A DNA stretch of 34,100 nucleotides, taken from assembly GCA_028277205.1 (NCBI GenBank), contig JANQGT010000004.1:104348-138447 (forward strand). Direction: 5' to 3'. Position 1 is the stretch's first letter. Each line of letters begins with the position of its first letter. A model generated the notes under the pieces. It did not search any database, had not been told where the DNA came from, and saw only the letters and a list, made by a program, of their open reading frames with translations. The translations under genes were made by a program, and so were the position numbers. The DNA comes from Candidatus Altimarinota bacterium. Its GTDB lineage: Bacteria > Patescibacteriota > Gracilibacteria > BD1-5 > UBA2023. Below, piece after piece: positions 1-11,408 of the stretch.

Positions 1-3000
1 AACGGAAGCAGCATCAGCATCCGGATCGTCGTACTCAAACGGTGCTCGACTGTCACCTGCGGTTGCGTCGTTACCGTCATCCGTCGCATCGACGATGTCG
101 ACAGGATTATCCGTAATGAGCGTTGTTCCAGCAAGCTTCGGGAGCGAGACCTGGATAAAGTCGTCATCATCTGCCTGCGACGCATTTCCACGGAGGATAA
201 ACAGCGTTGCGGACGTGAGTGTCAGACGGCTTCCAAAGTCGACGATGAGGTAGTTGACGTTGGACACACGTACTGCATAGTACGAAAGCGAGTTCGTCGT
301 GGTCGCATCGGATCCATTGACGAAGAGCGTGAGGTTTGACAGTCGGTAGTCATCCTCATTGTCGACGGAGTCGGCGTCAGCACCATCGGTATCCGCACAG
401 GATCCCGAAGTTCCTCCGCTTTCGATAGCACAGAAGATGGCGTTTGCCTGAGCTCCTCCCGAGCTAAAGTTTACCTCGTCAAGGTCGTCTCCACCAATTT
501 GTCCGGTAATCTTGAACACCAAGCGAGTGAGCGAGATCGGTCCTGCCGAGTCGGGTGTGACGGTGAATCGGAAGAGATCCTGATCCCCGACTGCGAGCGT
601 CGCGCTGACGCGGCTCGGATCCGTGAATGTCGGCTGGGACTTACGCAGGACGAAGATCTTACCGATCGTGTCGTCGAGCGCGATTTCGTTATCAGCGTTC
701 GCTGTGTCCTTTGAGTAGAGAACCGTGACAGCATCACCGGTCGACTCGGATTCGAGATCGATACGGTTCAGCATGAGGTTGATATGTCGTCCCGAAAGAT
801 TGTTGTCTATCGTCGGCTCGTTGAGCGTTGCGCGGACGCGGAGATAGACATTGTTGTTCTTCGCGGGGATGATCGCATTTTGATCGGAGATGTCGGAGTT
901 GTCGTAGACGGATCCGTTGACTTCTCCCTGCCCATCCTCGTCGATTCGGTAGATCATACCGTTGTTGTAGTCGAGGTTTGCGATCTTCGTGTACGATCCA
1001 TTTGCTCCGTTTGTCGAGATTTCGAGCTCGAGCGAGCTAAAGAACGTATCACGAGAGTCGACCTGGTATCCCTCGTCGTTTGTCGCGTTGACATCGGCGA
1101 CATTGTCGACGATTCCTCCGATACCGGCTACTGCCGTATCCTCATCTCCATTTTCAGTGTGCTGGATAAAGATGGGATCTGCCGCGATGTAGCTGACCTG
1201 GCTATTGAGTGCCGTGTCGAGATCGGTATCCTCCACTGTCGCAAGCGAAGAATCGAGTGCGAGGTTTGCGAAAGAAATTCCGGCGAGATCGAGATCATCG
1301 ACGTCCGCACGGACATTCCAGATACCGAGCGTCTGCGGCGTGTTGCTTCCGATGAGGATGTCATCGGCGACATTATGCTGCTCGTCGAATCCGGTGAGCG
1401 TACCGGTATCCGCGTAGGTAAAGGTCGCGGATGCGATACTGAGGCTGTCCGGAGCGGGATCACCAGAGTTGTTTGCAAACTGTGCGGTGACATCGTCTAC
1501 CGTGAGGGATATCGTATCGTCCCCTCCGGTGAAGTCCGTGGACTCAACCGTACCGACGATGGAAAGCTCGCGCGATCCGTTTTTCGGAATGCGGAAGTTT
1601 GTCAGTGACATGGTTCGGTCTGTGTCGTCAATCGTGACGCTCGTGAGCGGCGAGGACGAAACTACCTGTCCGTCAATGTCTCCATCGCGGGCAACGACCT
1701 GATTGAAGAAGATTTCATCCGTCTCTCCTCCGGCTCCGGCAAAGTCCATCGAGATATTCGAGATGATGACTTCGTCGATATCCGTGTTTGAGAATCGGAT
1801 GCGCAAAAGCTCAAGTGTCGTATTTCGCACGACGGTGCGGCTTCCGATGGAGTCCGCTTTCGTGATGGAAATGTCGGAGTCTCCGATGGAGATCGTAGAG
1901 CTGCGAGCCGTACCGACGATGTCGGTCGTGGATGCGCTGTTGTCTCCGACGCTCGTGCTGGTCGTATCGACCTTGCGTCCGTTTCCGATGTATTCGAGTC
2001 CATTCTTAAAGGAGTCCTCGTTTATGATAAACTGATATCCGGTGTAGAAATCGGTATCGGTTTGATTTGTAAAGTCGACGCTGACTCTGAGCTCTCCCGT
2101 ACCGGCAGGCAGATCGAATGCGGTGGTCGTCTCGTATCCGGTATCACTGGTGGTACCGTCGAGATCCGTAGCATCCGTGACGGCAGTACCGACACGCGTA
2201 GAGCTGCTGGGTGTGATGTCGTCGATCAGACGATCGTTGTAGTAGATCTTGATGCGGTCGACATTTGCCTCGAATCCTGCAAAGTCATCTCCATCACCAC
2301 CATCCGAGGGCGACTCGACAAAGATGCTAATACCATCCTCGGAGCGAACTGCCTCGGAGATCACCATCTGTGCGACGAGCGCAACATTATCGTTGGTGTT
2401 CGGGACTTTCGTCGTGGAGCTCGGGCTCGAAGAATCGCGAGAAATAGTTACTCTCCCGAGATTGAGCGTTCGAGTTCCAAATGCTTCGCTGTTTCCATCT
2501 TCGAATGTAACAGCGGCTCCAAACTCTGTCGTCTCTTCGATGACGTCGACATCTTCAGAGCGGCGAACCTCAAAGGAGAAGCTATCGCGTCCCTGCTCAC
2601 CGGTGATGATGTCTCCGCGCAGAACGACATTTTCGATGTCTCCCTGCTCGATTTCAAACCCTTCATCTGCAAAGTAGATGATGAGGTCGTTTCCATCGTA
2701 CTCTACGCTATCAGAAATCTTTTGATTGCTTGCGTCGAAGAGTCCGACATTTTCGAGCTGGTCGAGATCCGCCGATCCGTTATTGCGGAAAATGATCGAT
2801 TTCAGGATGAGATCGACATTGGAGTTGGTGCTCGATCCCTGGTTTTCGAGCTGGATATTGCTCGTCAGATCGATGTTTTCCGATCCGACATCGACAGTCG
2901 TATTCGTCACTGTACCGCTGATATTGAGCGGAGTGAGCGAGTAGTTTGACGTCGTGAAAGTGTTTGACGTGACAGGCAGTCCGAGAACGTCTCCACCGGC

Positions 3001-4200
3001 CGTCTCGACATCCGAAAGCTCGAATGCGATCTGGTCTCCGGTATCCTCGTTATCGCTGTCCATCGACATAAACACGCGTGCCGTTATCGTCGAGCTCGCA
3101 CGAATGACAAGCGGATTCGAGAGCGGCATGTTGACGATGCTGTCGGAGTTGATCGAGCGGGGCGATGTCAGACGGATTCCGTCGACCTCCACCCAGAGGC
3201 GATCAATGTTGTTTCGCGAGGAGAGACCGACATGCTTGAATGTCAGACCATCGATGCGAACATCCTCATCCCCGGCAGTAAAGTCGAGAGCCATGATGTA
3301 GACCTTCGATCCGTTTGACGGGATATTTTGCGAAGGCGGAGAGAGAGGCGACAGATCAACCTCGAGATCTCCAGCACCGACGACAGTCGTATCGGTGTCA
3401 TCATCAGTGTCATCACTGGTATCATCCATGTCGTCAGTCGTGTCATCATCGGTATCATCCATATCCTCGCTGTCAGTGTCATCATCGGTGAGATCGTCAT
3501 CTCCGAAGAGATCGGAGAGATCGAAGTCATCGAATTCATCATCTTCGTCGTCCATATCGTCGGTATCCATATCGTCGGTGTCATCGACATCTACGATAGA
3601 AAGTCCGGCGCTATTTGCCGCGACCTTGAATGCTTCACCGCGAGTTGCCGTATCATTCGGGCGAAACATGGACGCCTGCGAAACGATACCGGCTGCAGCT
3701 GCAGCATTGATGTATCCGGCGAGATCTCCCGTTCCGGATATATCCTGAAATCCGGCATCAACGCTCGTCGGAGCGATATTCTGGGATTCCAAGAGGATCT
3801 TGACCATCTCGGCTCTCGTGACGAGATCGAGGGGTCGGTAGTTGGCGTTAGCCGTAGAAACCATACCGAGATCAGCGGCGGTTTCGATGTGCATACAGAG
3901 ATCTCCGAGCGATGCATCGACATCACCGAAGACAGTCCCCGTACAGCTCATCAGTTCGACGCTAGAGTCGTCGAGCATCTTGAGATTGACTCCGATCTTT
4001 GCCATTTCGGCACGTGTCAGAGCATCCCCAAGACGGTATCCCTCGACAGTCGCGACGCTATTGACAACGCCAGCGTTTGCGAGAGCGTCAGCGTAGGGCA
4101 CAAATTCGCTTTGCGCATTGACGGAAATGGCGGGAGCCATCGTCGTAGCAGCAATCGCGAGTGCACTCACCGCAGACAGGGTCTTGCGAAGTGTACTCAT
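1..4200 (-). CDS. SLH-domain S-layer/surface protein with signal peptide, Asp-rich linker and long beta-rich region; 3' end beyond the window
   Basis: Minus frame from ATG at 4200 is open to position 1, so it has no stop and is missing from the ORF track. Reads MSTLRKTLSAVSALAIAATTMAPAISVNAQSEFVPYADALANAGVV..., then SLH-like segments (RAEMAKIGVNL, TRAEMVKILLES, TRGEAFKVAAN), then DDTDDMDTDDMDDEDD..., then beta-rich sequence. Confidence 0.88.
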   Translation of the reverse strand, partial: MSTLRKTLSAVSALAIAATTMAPAISVNAQSEFVPYADALANAGVVNSVATVEGYRLGDALTRAEMAKIGVNLKMLDDSSVELMSCTGTVFGDVDASLGDLCMHIETAADLGMVSTANANYRPLDLVTRAEMVKILLESQNIAPTSVDAGFQDISGTGDLAGYINAAAAAGIVSQASMFRPNDTATRGEAFKVAANSAGLSIVDVDDTDDMDTDDMDDEDDEFDDFDLSDLFGDDDLTDDDTDSEDMDDTDDDTTDDMDDTSDDTDDDTDTTVVGAGDLEVDLSPLSPPSQNIPSNGSKVYIMALDFTAGDEDVRIDGLTFKHVGLSSRNNIDRLWVEVDGIRLTSPRSINSDSIVNMPLSNPLVIRASSTITARVFMSMDSDNEDTGDQIAFELSDVETAGGDVLGLPVTSNTFTTSNYSLTPLNISGTVTNTTVDVGSENIDLTSNIQLENQGSSTNSNVDLILKSIIFRNNGSADLDQLENVGLFDASNQKISDSVEYDGNDLIIYFADEGFEIEQGDIENVVLRGDIITGEQGRDSFSFEVRRSEDVDVIEETTEFGAAVTFEDGNSEAFGTRTLNLGRVTISRDSSSPSSTTKVPNTNDNVALVAQMVISEAVRSEDGISIFVESPSDGGDGDDFAGFEANVDRIKIYYNDRLIDDITPSSSTRVGTAVTDATDLDGTTSDTGYETTTAFDLPAGTGELRVSVDFTNQTDTDFYTGYQFIINEDSFKNGLEYIGNGRKVDTTSTSVGDNSASTTDIVGTARSSTISIGDSDISITKADSIGSRTVVRNTTLELLRIRFSNTDIDEVIISNISMDFAGAGGETDEIFFNQVVARDGDIDGQVVSSSPLTSVTIDDTDRTMSLTNFRIPKNGSRELSIVGTVESTDFTGGDDTISLTVDDVTAQFANNSGDPAPDSLSIASATFTYADTGTLTGFDEQHNVADDILIGSNTPQTLGIWNVRADVDDLDLAGISFANLALDSSLATVEDTDLDTALNSQVSYIAADPIFIQHTENGDEDTAVAGIGGIVDNVADVNATNDEGYQVDSRDTFFSSLELEISTNGANGSYTKIANLDYNNGMIYRIDEDGQGEVNGSVYDNSDISDQNAIIPAKNNNVYLRVRATLNEPTIDNNLSGRHINLMLNRIDLESESTGDAVTVLYSKDTANADNEIALDDTIGKIFVLRKSQPTFTDPSRVSATLAVGDQDLFRFTVTPDSAGPISLTRLVFKITGQIGGDDLDEVNFSSGGAQANAIFCAIESGGTSGSCADTDGADADSVDNEDDYRLSNLTLFVNGSDATTTNSLSYYAVRVSNVNYLIVDFGSRLTLTSATLFILRGNASQADDDDFIQVSLPKLAGTTLITDNPVDIVDATDDGNDATAGDSRAPFEYDDPDADAASV
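3370..3600 (-). repeat. Low-complexity Asp/Thr/Met-rich (DDTDDM-type) coding repeat inside the SLH protein
   Basis: Plus strand shows repeated tcatcggtgtcatcat-type units; minus translation is VDVDDTDDMDTDDMDDEDDEFDDFDLSDLFGDDDLTDDDTDSEDMDDTDDDTTDDMDDTSDDTDDDTD. Confidence 0.85.
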
Positions 4201-4361
4201 AGAGAGTGTATTCGTAAGAAAATAAAATGGAGCGTGAAAGCCGATCACAGGCATTGCCACGCCGTTTTGGGAAAGTCGAGCCTCGCATTTCGCACCAAAT
4301 CAAGTACGAGTACGAAAAAGCTCGCAGGGTTCATCACGAAAGCTTGCGCCTTCGGACGAAC

Positions 4362-4379
4362 AGGTTAAAGCTTTAACCT
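4362..4379. promoter_or_regulatory. Perfect 18-bp palindrome AGGTTAAAGCTTTAACCT upstream of the SLH gene (possible operator or hairpin)
   Basis: Sequence equals its own reverse complement; located about 160 bp upstream of the SLH start. Confidence 0.45.
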
Positions 4380-4561
4380 CCGGTCATCGCCCGTAAATCG
4401 GGGACGACGAGAGGACGAAGAGGAGTATAAATATGATACGGCAAACCCACCGCAAAGAGGCAATGAGCGCCCTACTCTCGCTTCGTTCTCCCGTCGTTTC
4501 ATACATGATACCCCGAAAAACAGTCGAGACCGACGGCAGTATGATATGGATATGAGTATGT

Positions 4562-4645
4562 TAATGATCGCACGAACTCAGGGGGCTTTCCCCGGATCGT
4601 TCGTGCCCATTATCGGAAGCGACTCTGAAAAGTCAATTTCCGAAG
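4562..4645. other. Two adjacent inverted-repeat hairpins in the leader region upstream of the SLH gene
   Basis: Hairpin 1: TAATG..GCACGAAC..GGGG-cttt-CCCC..GTTCGTGC..CATTA. Hairpin 2: TCGGAA-gc-GACT-ctgaaa-AGTC-aat-TTCCGA. Confidence 0.5.
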
Positions 4646-4718
4646 CGCATTATTCACACTCTCTTCACAATTGACCCCTACTTGTTTGCACATTCGCTGA
4701 AGATATTTGGTAAGGTCT

Positions 4719-5471
4719 TTACGTGTTTTTTCTTATTTCATACGTCTCATCATTACGAGCACTATTTCAAAAAATCCGCGCAAAGAGCGCTTCCTGCTCT
4801 CATTTCGAGAGTGTTCGATACGCGCCTTCAGGCAGATTTCAGAGGACGAGATTTTCGATGCGGATACGTTTCAGGCGTTTCACCGTATGCCCCACCGCCT
4901 CCACCATGCGGCGGATCTGTCGATTTTTCCCCTCTCGGAGCGTGATGAAAAAGCTTCACGAGTTGTGTCGACGAATGTCCGCGGGGAGCGTCCGAACACC
5001 ATCGAGGATATTCACCCCTCTGGAGAGTCGTGCGAGCTCAGAGTCTTCGATGCGTCCGTACACCGTCACGAGGTATTCTTTTTCGTGCTCGTATCGCGGA
5101 TGCATGAGAAAATTCGAAAGGCGTCCGTCATTCGTCAGCAGGATGAGTCCCGTCGTATCCTTGTCGAGACGCCCTACGGGAAAAATGCGCTCCGGAATGT
5201 CGACAATGTCGAGTATCGTTTTTTCTCATTTTTGTGCGCATGTCGTCACGATACCGCGCGGTTTATGCAGCATATAGTAGACAAGATCTTTTTGTTTCTC
5301 GACGATCATGTCGTCCATCTCCACCGTGTCGATCTCAGGATCTATCACCTGTCCGATATGGGCGATTTCACTATTGACGCGTACGAGCCCGGCGGCGATA
5401 TACTCCTCCGCTTTTCGGCGGGAGGCGATACCCGAGTCGGCGAGGTATTTATGCAGACGGAGTTTTGGCAT
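4719..5471 (-). CDS. RsuA/RluB-family pseudouridine synthase
   Basis: MPKLRLHKYLADSGIASRRKAEEYI...GRLDKDTTGLILLTNDGRL...[45 protein letters not shown]...; five TGA codons read as Gly; TAA stop. Confidence 0.92.
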
Positions 5472-5545
5472 GCTTATTTGCGCATTATCAGATAGTGGTG
5501 AGGCAATAGCGACAGAAGAGAGAAATCGTATAATGGTTAGCTCGA

Positions 5546-6427
5546 CTACGAATCGACGGGATTCGTAATGATACGCACTTCTTCTTCGAGGTCGATACCG
5601 TATTTCTCGCGGACGGTCGTTTTCGCGAGATCGCGCAGCGCGATGATGTCGCGCCAGTTTGCATTGTCGACATTCAGAAAAAAATTGCCGTGTCGCTCGC
5701 TGATCTCGGCACCGCCGATACGCGTTCATTTCAGTCCGGCATCGTCAATGAGTTTTCCGGCATAGTATGGATACGGATTTTTGAAAAATGATCCGCACGT
5801 AAATCCCTTCGGTTGTTTCAGCTGACGAAACTCGACACCGTCACGATACCGATCGGGGTCGAGATCGCGCGAGAGATCGAATGTCGCCGATACCACCAGT
5901 TTCGAGCGATCGGATTTGAGAATACTCGTACGATAGTCAAATTTCATATCCGCTTTCGAGAGTGTTTCAAACTCACCATTATCGACATTGTAGACACGCG
6001 CCGAGTGAAAATATTTTGCAGTATCCAGCCCGAAACATCAGGCATTTCCCACGACGGCGCCGCCGATAGTACCGGGCAGCCCCATCCATCGATCCATGAT
6101 GGGGAGATGGTGCTTTCGATCGAGAGCGACCACGAGCGGCGTGACGACCTCGCCCGCCATGGCAGTGAGCTGCAGACTTTCATCCAGCTCCCAGCCCTTC
6201 GGTGCCATACGGATGACGATCCCATCGTAGACATCGCACGCAAAGACGACATTTGATCCGCCGCCGATGATGACGTACGGGAGTGAATTTTCCCGTATGA
6301 ATGCGAAAATCTCCGGCAGATCATCGACTGTCTGGCTGTCTACTATGTCTACAAAGTAGCGCGCCGTCGCATCGAGACGGAGGGTCGTGTATTTTTTGAG
6401 GGGAATGTTTTGCTGAACGATTTGCAT
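5546..6427 (-). CDS. murB: UDP-N-acetylenolpyruvoylglucosamine reductase MurB
   Basis: YVIIGGGSNVVF, GLPGTIGGAVVGNAG (TGA at 6038), GFTCGSFFKNP, LIDDAGLKG (TGA at 5726), SERHGNFFLN; TAG stop. Confidence 0.93.
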
Positions 6428-6484
6428 GGACAATACGGCAATCTTATTGCAAAAAATTTTCGTAAATTCTATTTCACAGGTGAA

Positions 6485-9358
6485 TTATACCGATGCTTTT
6501 TTATTTTCAATGCAGCCATTTTCAAACCGCTGCATATGTCCCCACAGTGCCTCCCCCGTCGCAGATGTTTTGCATTTCATGCATCCGGCGACATTTCCGG
6601 TATACACGATTTTTCCTCCCTCGTCACCCCCGCGCGGACCAATGTCGATGATATGATCGGCGGCGGCGATGATATCCAGATGATGTTCGATGACGACGAC
6701 ACTATTGCCACGCGTGACCAGCTCGTGGAGGATATCGAGGAGTTTTTGCACATCGGAAAAATGCAGTCCGGTCGTCGGCTCGTCGAGGATGTAGAGCGTC
6801 TTTGACGTAGACACTTTCGCGAGATCAAAGGCAAGCTTTACGCGCTGCGCCTCTCCACCGGAAAATGTCGGAGCGGACTGCCCGAGCGTGATATAGCCGA
6901 GACCCACCTGCACGAGCGTGTCCAAAATGCGCCGGATCCGCGGAAATACCGAGAAAAATTCCGCCGCCTCTTCGACAGTCATGGCGAGCACCTCGGCGAT
7001 ATTTTTTCCCTTGTAGCGCACCTCCAGAGTCTCGCGATTATACCGTGAGCCGTCACAGGCTTCACAGGTGACGTAGACATCCGGCAAAAAGTGCATCTCG
7101 ATTTTTTTGACACCCGAGCCCTCGCACACCTCGCAGCGTCCGCCTTTCGTATTGAAACTAAAACGTCCAACTTTATAGCCGCGTTTTTGCGCTTCGACTG
7201 TGGCTGCAAACACCTCGCGGATCGCCGTAAATACGCCCGTATACGTCGCGACATTCGAGTGCGGCGTCTTGCCGATGGGAGACTGGTCGATGATGATCGC
7301 TTTGTCTACATTGTCCAGTCATTGCACCGAGTCGACAGCACCGATCATGGCTCCACTGCGGTGAAAATGCTGCATCGCGGCATTGGCGAGCGTGTCGAGT
7401 ATGAGTGTCGACTTTCCTGATCCCGACACGCCCGTGACCACCGTCATCACACCGAGCGGGATGTCTACTGTGACATGCTTCAGATTGTTTTCCCGAGCAT
7501 TTTTGAGAGTGATCTTTCCCGATGATTTGAGCTTTCGCTTTGGTCGTTCGATGCGCTTTACTCCGGACAGATAGCGACCCGTTTCAGTCTTAGAAATCTC
7601 TATCAGTTTTCGAGGCGTCCCGGAAAAAACGAGATCGCCGCCATGCACGCCGGCACCCGGACCGATGTCAATGACGTAGTCGGCAGCTCGCATGATGTCT
7701 TCGTCATGCTCGACGACGAGGAGCGTATTACCGATTTTGGAGAGTTTTTTTATATTGTCAATGAGTCGATGATTGTCCAGAGGATGCAGCCCGATGGACG
7801 GCTCATCGAGGATATAGATGATTCCTTCGAGCTTTGTGCCGATCTGCGTCGCGAGGCGGATGCGCTGACTCTCGCCACCCGAGAGCGTAGACGCCCGGCG
7901 CGCAAGTGTGACGTAGTCAAGCCCTACGCCATCGAGAAATTCTAGGCGCTCCACGATATTTTTGAGGATGTTTTTGGCGATCTTTGCCTCGTTTTCAGAC
8001 AGTGTCAATCATCGAAAAAACGCAAGCGCATCACGAACCGAGAGTGCCGTCACCTCGCCGATATTTTTTCCGCCCACGAGGATGAAGAGCATCTCCGGCT
8101 TCAGGCGCGAGCCTCCGCACGTCTCGCACGTCGCCTCCGTCATATAGTGAGAGAGACGTTTATTAAAGGAATTGTCCGCGGCGTCACTCTCCCGATAGCG
8201 GCGCATGAGATTATTGATGATGCCCTCATAGCGTGACTGAAACGTGCGATTTTTGAGTCGCATTTCCTCGGTCGCACGCACCGTCACCGGCTCGTCGTCA
8301 CCATACAAAATGACTCGGCGCGCCTGTTTCGAGAGCTCTGCGTAGGGAATATTTTTGGGAATGCCGTGCCGCTCGCAGACAGCGTCGAGAATGGCGAGAT
8401 AGTAAATATGATTGCTCCAGGGGAGGATCGCCCCCTCGGCGAGGGTCAGTGCAGGATTTACCACATCCTGCTCGCGAAATGTCACGCGCGTGCCGAGTCC
8501 ATGGCAGTCCGGACAGGCTCCATGATGCGAATTGAAAGAAAAGTGCGAAATGGAAAGCTCGCGAAGCGTATATCCGCACTCGGGACACGAGGCTTTTCGG
8601 GAAAAGGTCTCCGAATGCCGAGAATCAGACAAGAAAACAATGAGTCGATCGTCACCGAGAGTGTACGCGAGAGAAAGCGATTCTTTGAGTCTGGAAGTAA
8701 ATTCGTGGACATCTTTGTCGACATTGTAGACAAGTCTGTCTACAACGATGGCAAATGTGTCCGGATTCGCAAGCGGACCGAGGCGCTCATCCCCGACGCT
8801 TGAGACCTCGCCATCATCGAAATAGCGGACATACCCTCTTTCCAGTACGAGTTTTCGCGCATCCTCATGGGTCTCTATCGACTCCGAAATCGGCGCCAGA
8901 ATCAGAAATTTTGTCCCGTTTTCGAGTCCGAAAACATACCGAACCGTCTCTTCGAGCGTGTGTTTTTTGAGCTCTATATTCGGATGATCCGGACAGTACT
9001 GTCGCCCGATGGTCGTATACAGCAGGCGCAGATAGTCATAAATTTCCGTGATCGTCCCGACGGTCGAGCGCGGATTTGACGAGACGGTTTTTTGGCTGAT
9101 ACTGATAGTAGGCGAGAGTCCGCGAATCTCTTCCACATGCGTATCTTCGCTCATATTCGCGACGATCATACGCGCGTAGGTCGAGAGGCTCTCCAGATAT
9201 TTTCGCTGTCCCTCGGCATAGATCGTATCAAACGCGAGACTCGACTTTCCCGAGCCGGAGACGCCCGTGATGACCGTCAGCGCGTTTTTCGGGATCTTGA
9301 CGCTTATGTTTTTCAGATTGTGCGTGCTCGCATTGACGACTTCTAGAAAATCGGACAT
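6485..9358 (-). CDS. uvrA: Excinuclease ABC subunit A
   Basis: Starts [59 protein letters not shown]; three track ORFs join in one frame through TGA at 8009 (FFRG) and 7319 ([22 protein letters not shown]). Confidence 0.97.
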
Positions 9359-9517
9359 GGCAAGGCAAGAAGAAAGCAAAGAATCATGGTAGCCATTTTT
9401 TCATAATACTCAATACGAGGCGAGCCAAACACCCCTTTCGAGCACTTGCACAATGCAAAAAGAATTTTGAAACAGCAAGTATTTTCATAGGATGGGAAGG
9501 TTCCTTTCTCCAGATCC

Positions 9518-11302
9518 ATGTCAGATACTCCCCTCACACCGGGCGCGTCATCGCGCGCGCTCATCCTCCGTCTCGTGTCGAGACGAAAATGGCTCTGCGC
9601 GCTGCTCATTATCATCGTACTCATCACCTCCGTCGCGCCCATCGTCGATGCCATCATCATGCGCGAAATCATCGATCTCTTCAGTGATGCCGAGATCGCT
9701 GCCACCGACAAGTACGAACAGGGGCTCCGGCTGATCGCGATCATGACTGCGACTACCATCGTCGGGATTGCGCTCTGGCGTGTGAGCGGACTGCTTGGGA
9801 TGCGACTCTTTCCGCGCATGGGAAAGGATATTCGCCTCGAGCTTTTCGCGTACCTCGAACACCACACCCATCGCTATTTTTCCGATCATTTTGCCGGATC
9901 GCTCGCGACAAAGGTCTCGACCGTCGGGCGCGCAGTCCAGGAAATCATGGAAATGATCACCTGGGATTTCACACCGCAGATCGCCATGTTTCTCTACGCG
10001 TTTATCTTTTTTGCGTCTATCAATCTCGGCATTGCCCTGACGACTCTCGTGGTCGCAGCCGTGTTCTTTGCCATATTTTTTCTTTTTGGTGAAAAAACGC
10101 GTCAGCTCTCCCGCGCCCATGCAGAATCTCGCGCGACTGCACACGGGAAGCTCGTGGATTCGATCACAAATATGTGGAATGTTGCTTCGTTTGCACAGAC
10201 CGGGTATGAGCGCGATTATCTGGAGCGCTATGTCGAACAGGAGCGCAGTAATAATGTCGCCTCGTGGCGATTTCGTGAGATGCTGCGAATGATCCAGGCG
10301 TCTATCATGTACCTCGTCTCACTCGCGATGATGGCATACGCCATGTGGCTCTGGAGTCGAGGAAGTGTCTCGGTGGGAGAAATCGCGGTGATTTTTACCC
10401 TGATGACCACGATCCTCCGGGGCGTTCGCGAGCTCTCGTTTCGACTCATTGGATTTTTCGAACGCATCGGCGACATTCAGGAAGCACTGGAGGTCATCCT
10501 CGTCCCCCACGACATCGTAAACCGGGATAGCGCCACGCCGCTTTCGGCGCATACCGGGGAAATCCGGTTTGAGGATGTGTCATTCCGGTATCGGGACGGA
10601 CTGCCGAATATTTTTGAATGAATGAACCTAGCAATACAACCGGGTGAAAAGCTGGGACTCGTAGGAAAATCCGGTGCGGGAAAGTCGACGCTCGTCGCGC
10701 TCGTCCAGCGGATGTACGATGTCTCGGAGGGGCAGATCCTCATAGACGGACAGGATATCGCGGGTGTGACCCTCGAGAGTCTGCGCAGCGCCATCGCCGT
10801 CGTGCCGCAGGATCCCGTACTGTTTCATCGTACACTCGCCGAAAATATCGCCTACGCAAAACCGGGTGCGACGATGGATGAAATCGTGCGCGCGGCGGAG
10901 GAGGCAAATGCTCGGGAATTTATCGAGAGCATACCGGAGTGATACGACGCAAAAGTCGGGGAGCGCGGAGTGAAACTCTCTGGCGGACAGCGCCAGCGCA
11001 TCGCCATCGCCCGCGCAATCCTCAAGGATGCACCGATCCTCATCCTCGACGAGGCGACGAGCGCCCTCGACTCCGAGAGCGAGCACCTGATCCAGAAGGC
11101 GCTCTGGCGGCTCATGGAGGGACGAACGACCCTCGTCATCGCCCATCGACTCTCGACACTGCGACACCTTGATCGTCTGCTCGTCTTTGAAAAAGGCAAA
11201 ATCGTCGAGCAGGGGAGACACGACGAGCTCATCGAAAAACCGGTTTCAGTGTACCGAGCGCTCTGGGAACGACAGGCGGGAGGATTCGTACAGGATCAGT
11301 AG
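9518..11302 (+). CDS. ABC exporter (fused transmembrane and ATPase domains, MsbA-like)
   Basis: Multi-TM N-terminus then [29 protein letters not shown] (TGA 10619-10621) and [48 protein letters not shown] (TGA 10940-10942); TAG stop. Confidence 0.95.
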
Positions 11303-11408
11303 ACCGGTTTTAGACTGTCTTTTATGATTTCGACAAGCGCATTATGGTTGACTTTTTTAGGATATTTTGATAGGCTTTCGAGCGCATGTATTTTTTAAAA
11401 TACTCATT

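Noticed and set aside
784-4368. Long plus-strand ORFs 784..1608, 2062..2949, 3328..4368
   Set aside because: They are antisense shadows of the codon-biased minus-strand SLH gene; translations are low complexity and unlike proteins.
7319-8011. uvrA and other genes appearing as frameshifted or nonsense pseudogenes
   Set aside because: All breaks are TGA in the same frame at conserved Gly positions; recoding explains every case without indels.
9548-10144. ORF 9548..10144 minus and similar antisense ORFs inside the ABC exporter, uvrA, comM, tuf and aspS
   Set aside because: Antisense to confidently assigned genes; highly charged or low-complexity translations.
9518-11302. UGA as selenocysteine or tryptophan (table 4)
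   Set aside because: TGA aligns with Gly, not Trp or Cys/Sec, in conserved motifs, and normal TGG Trp codons are present.
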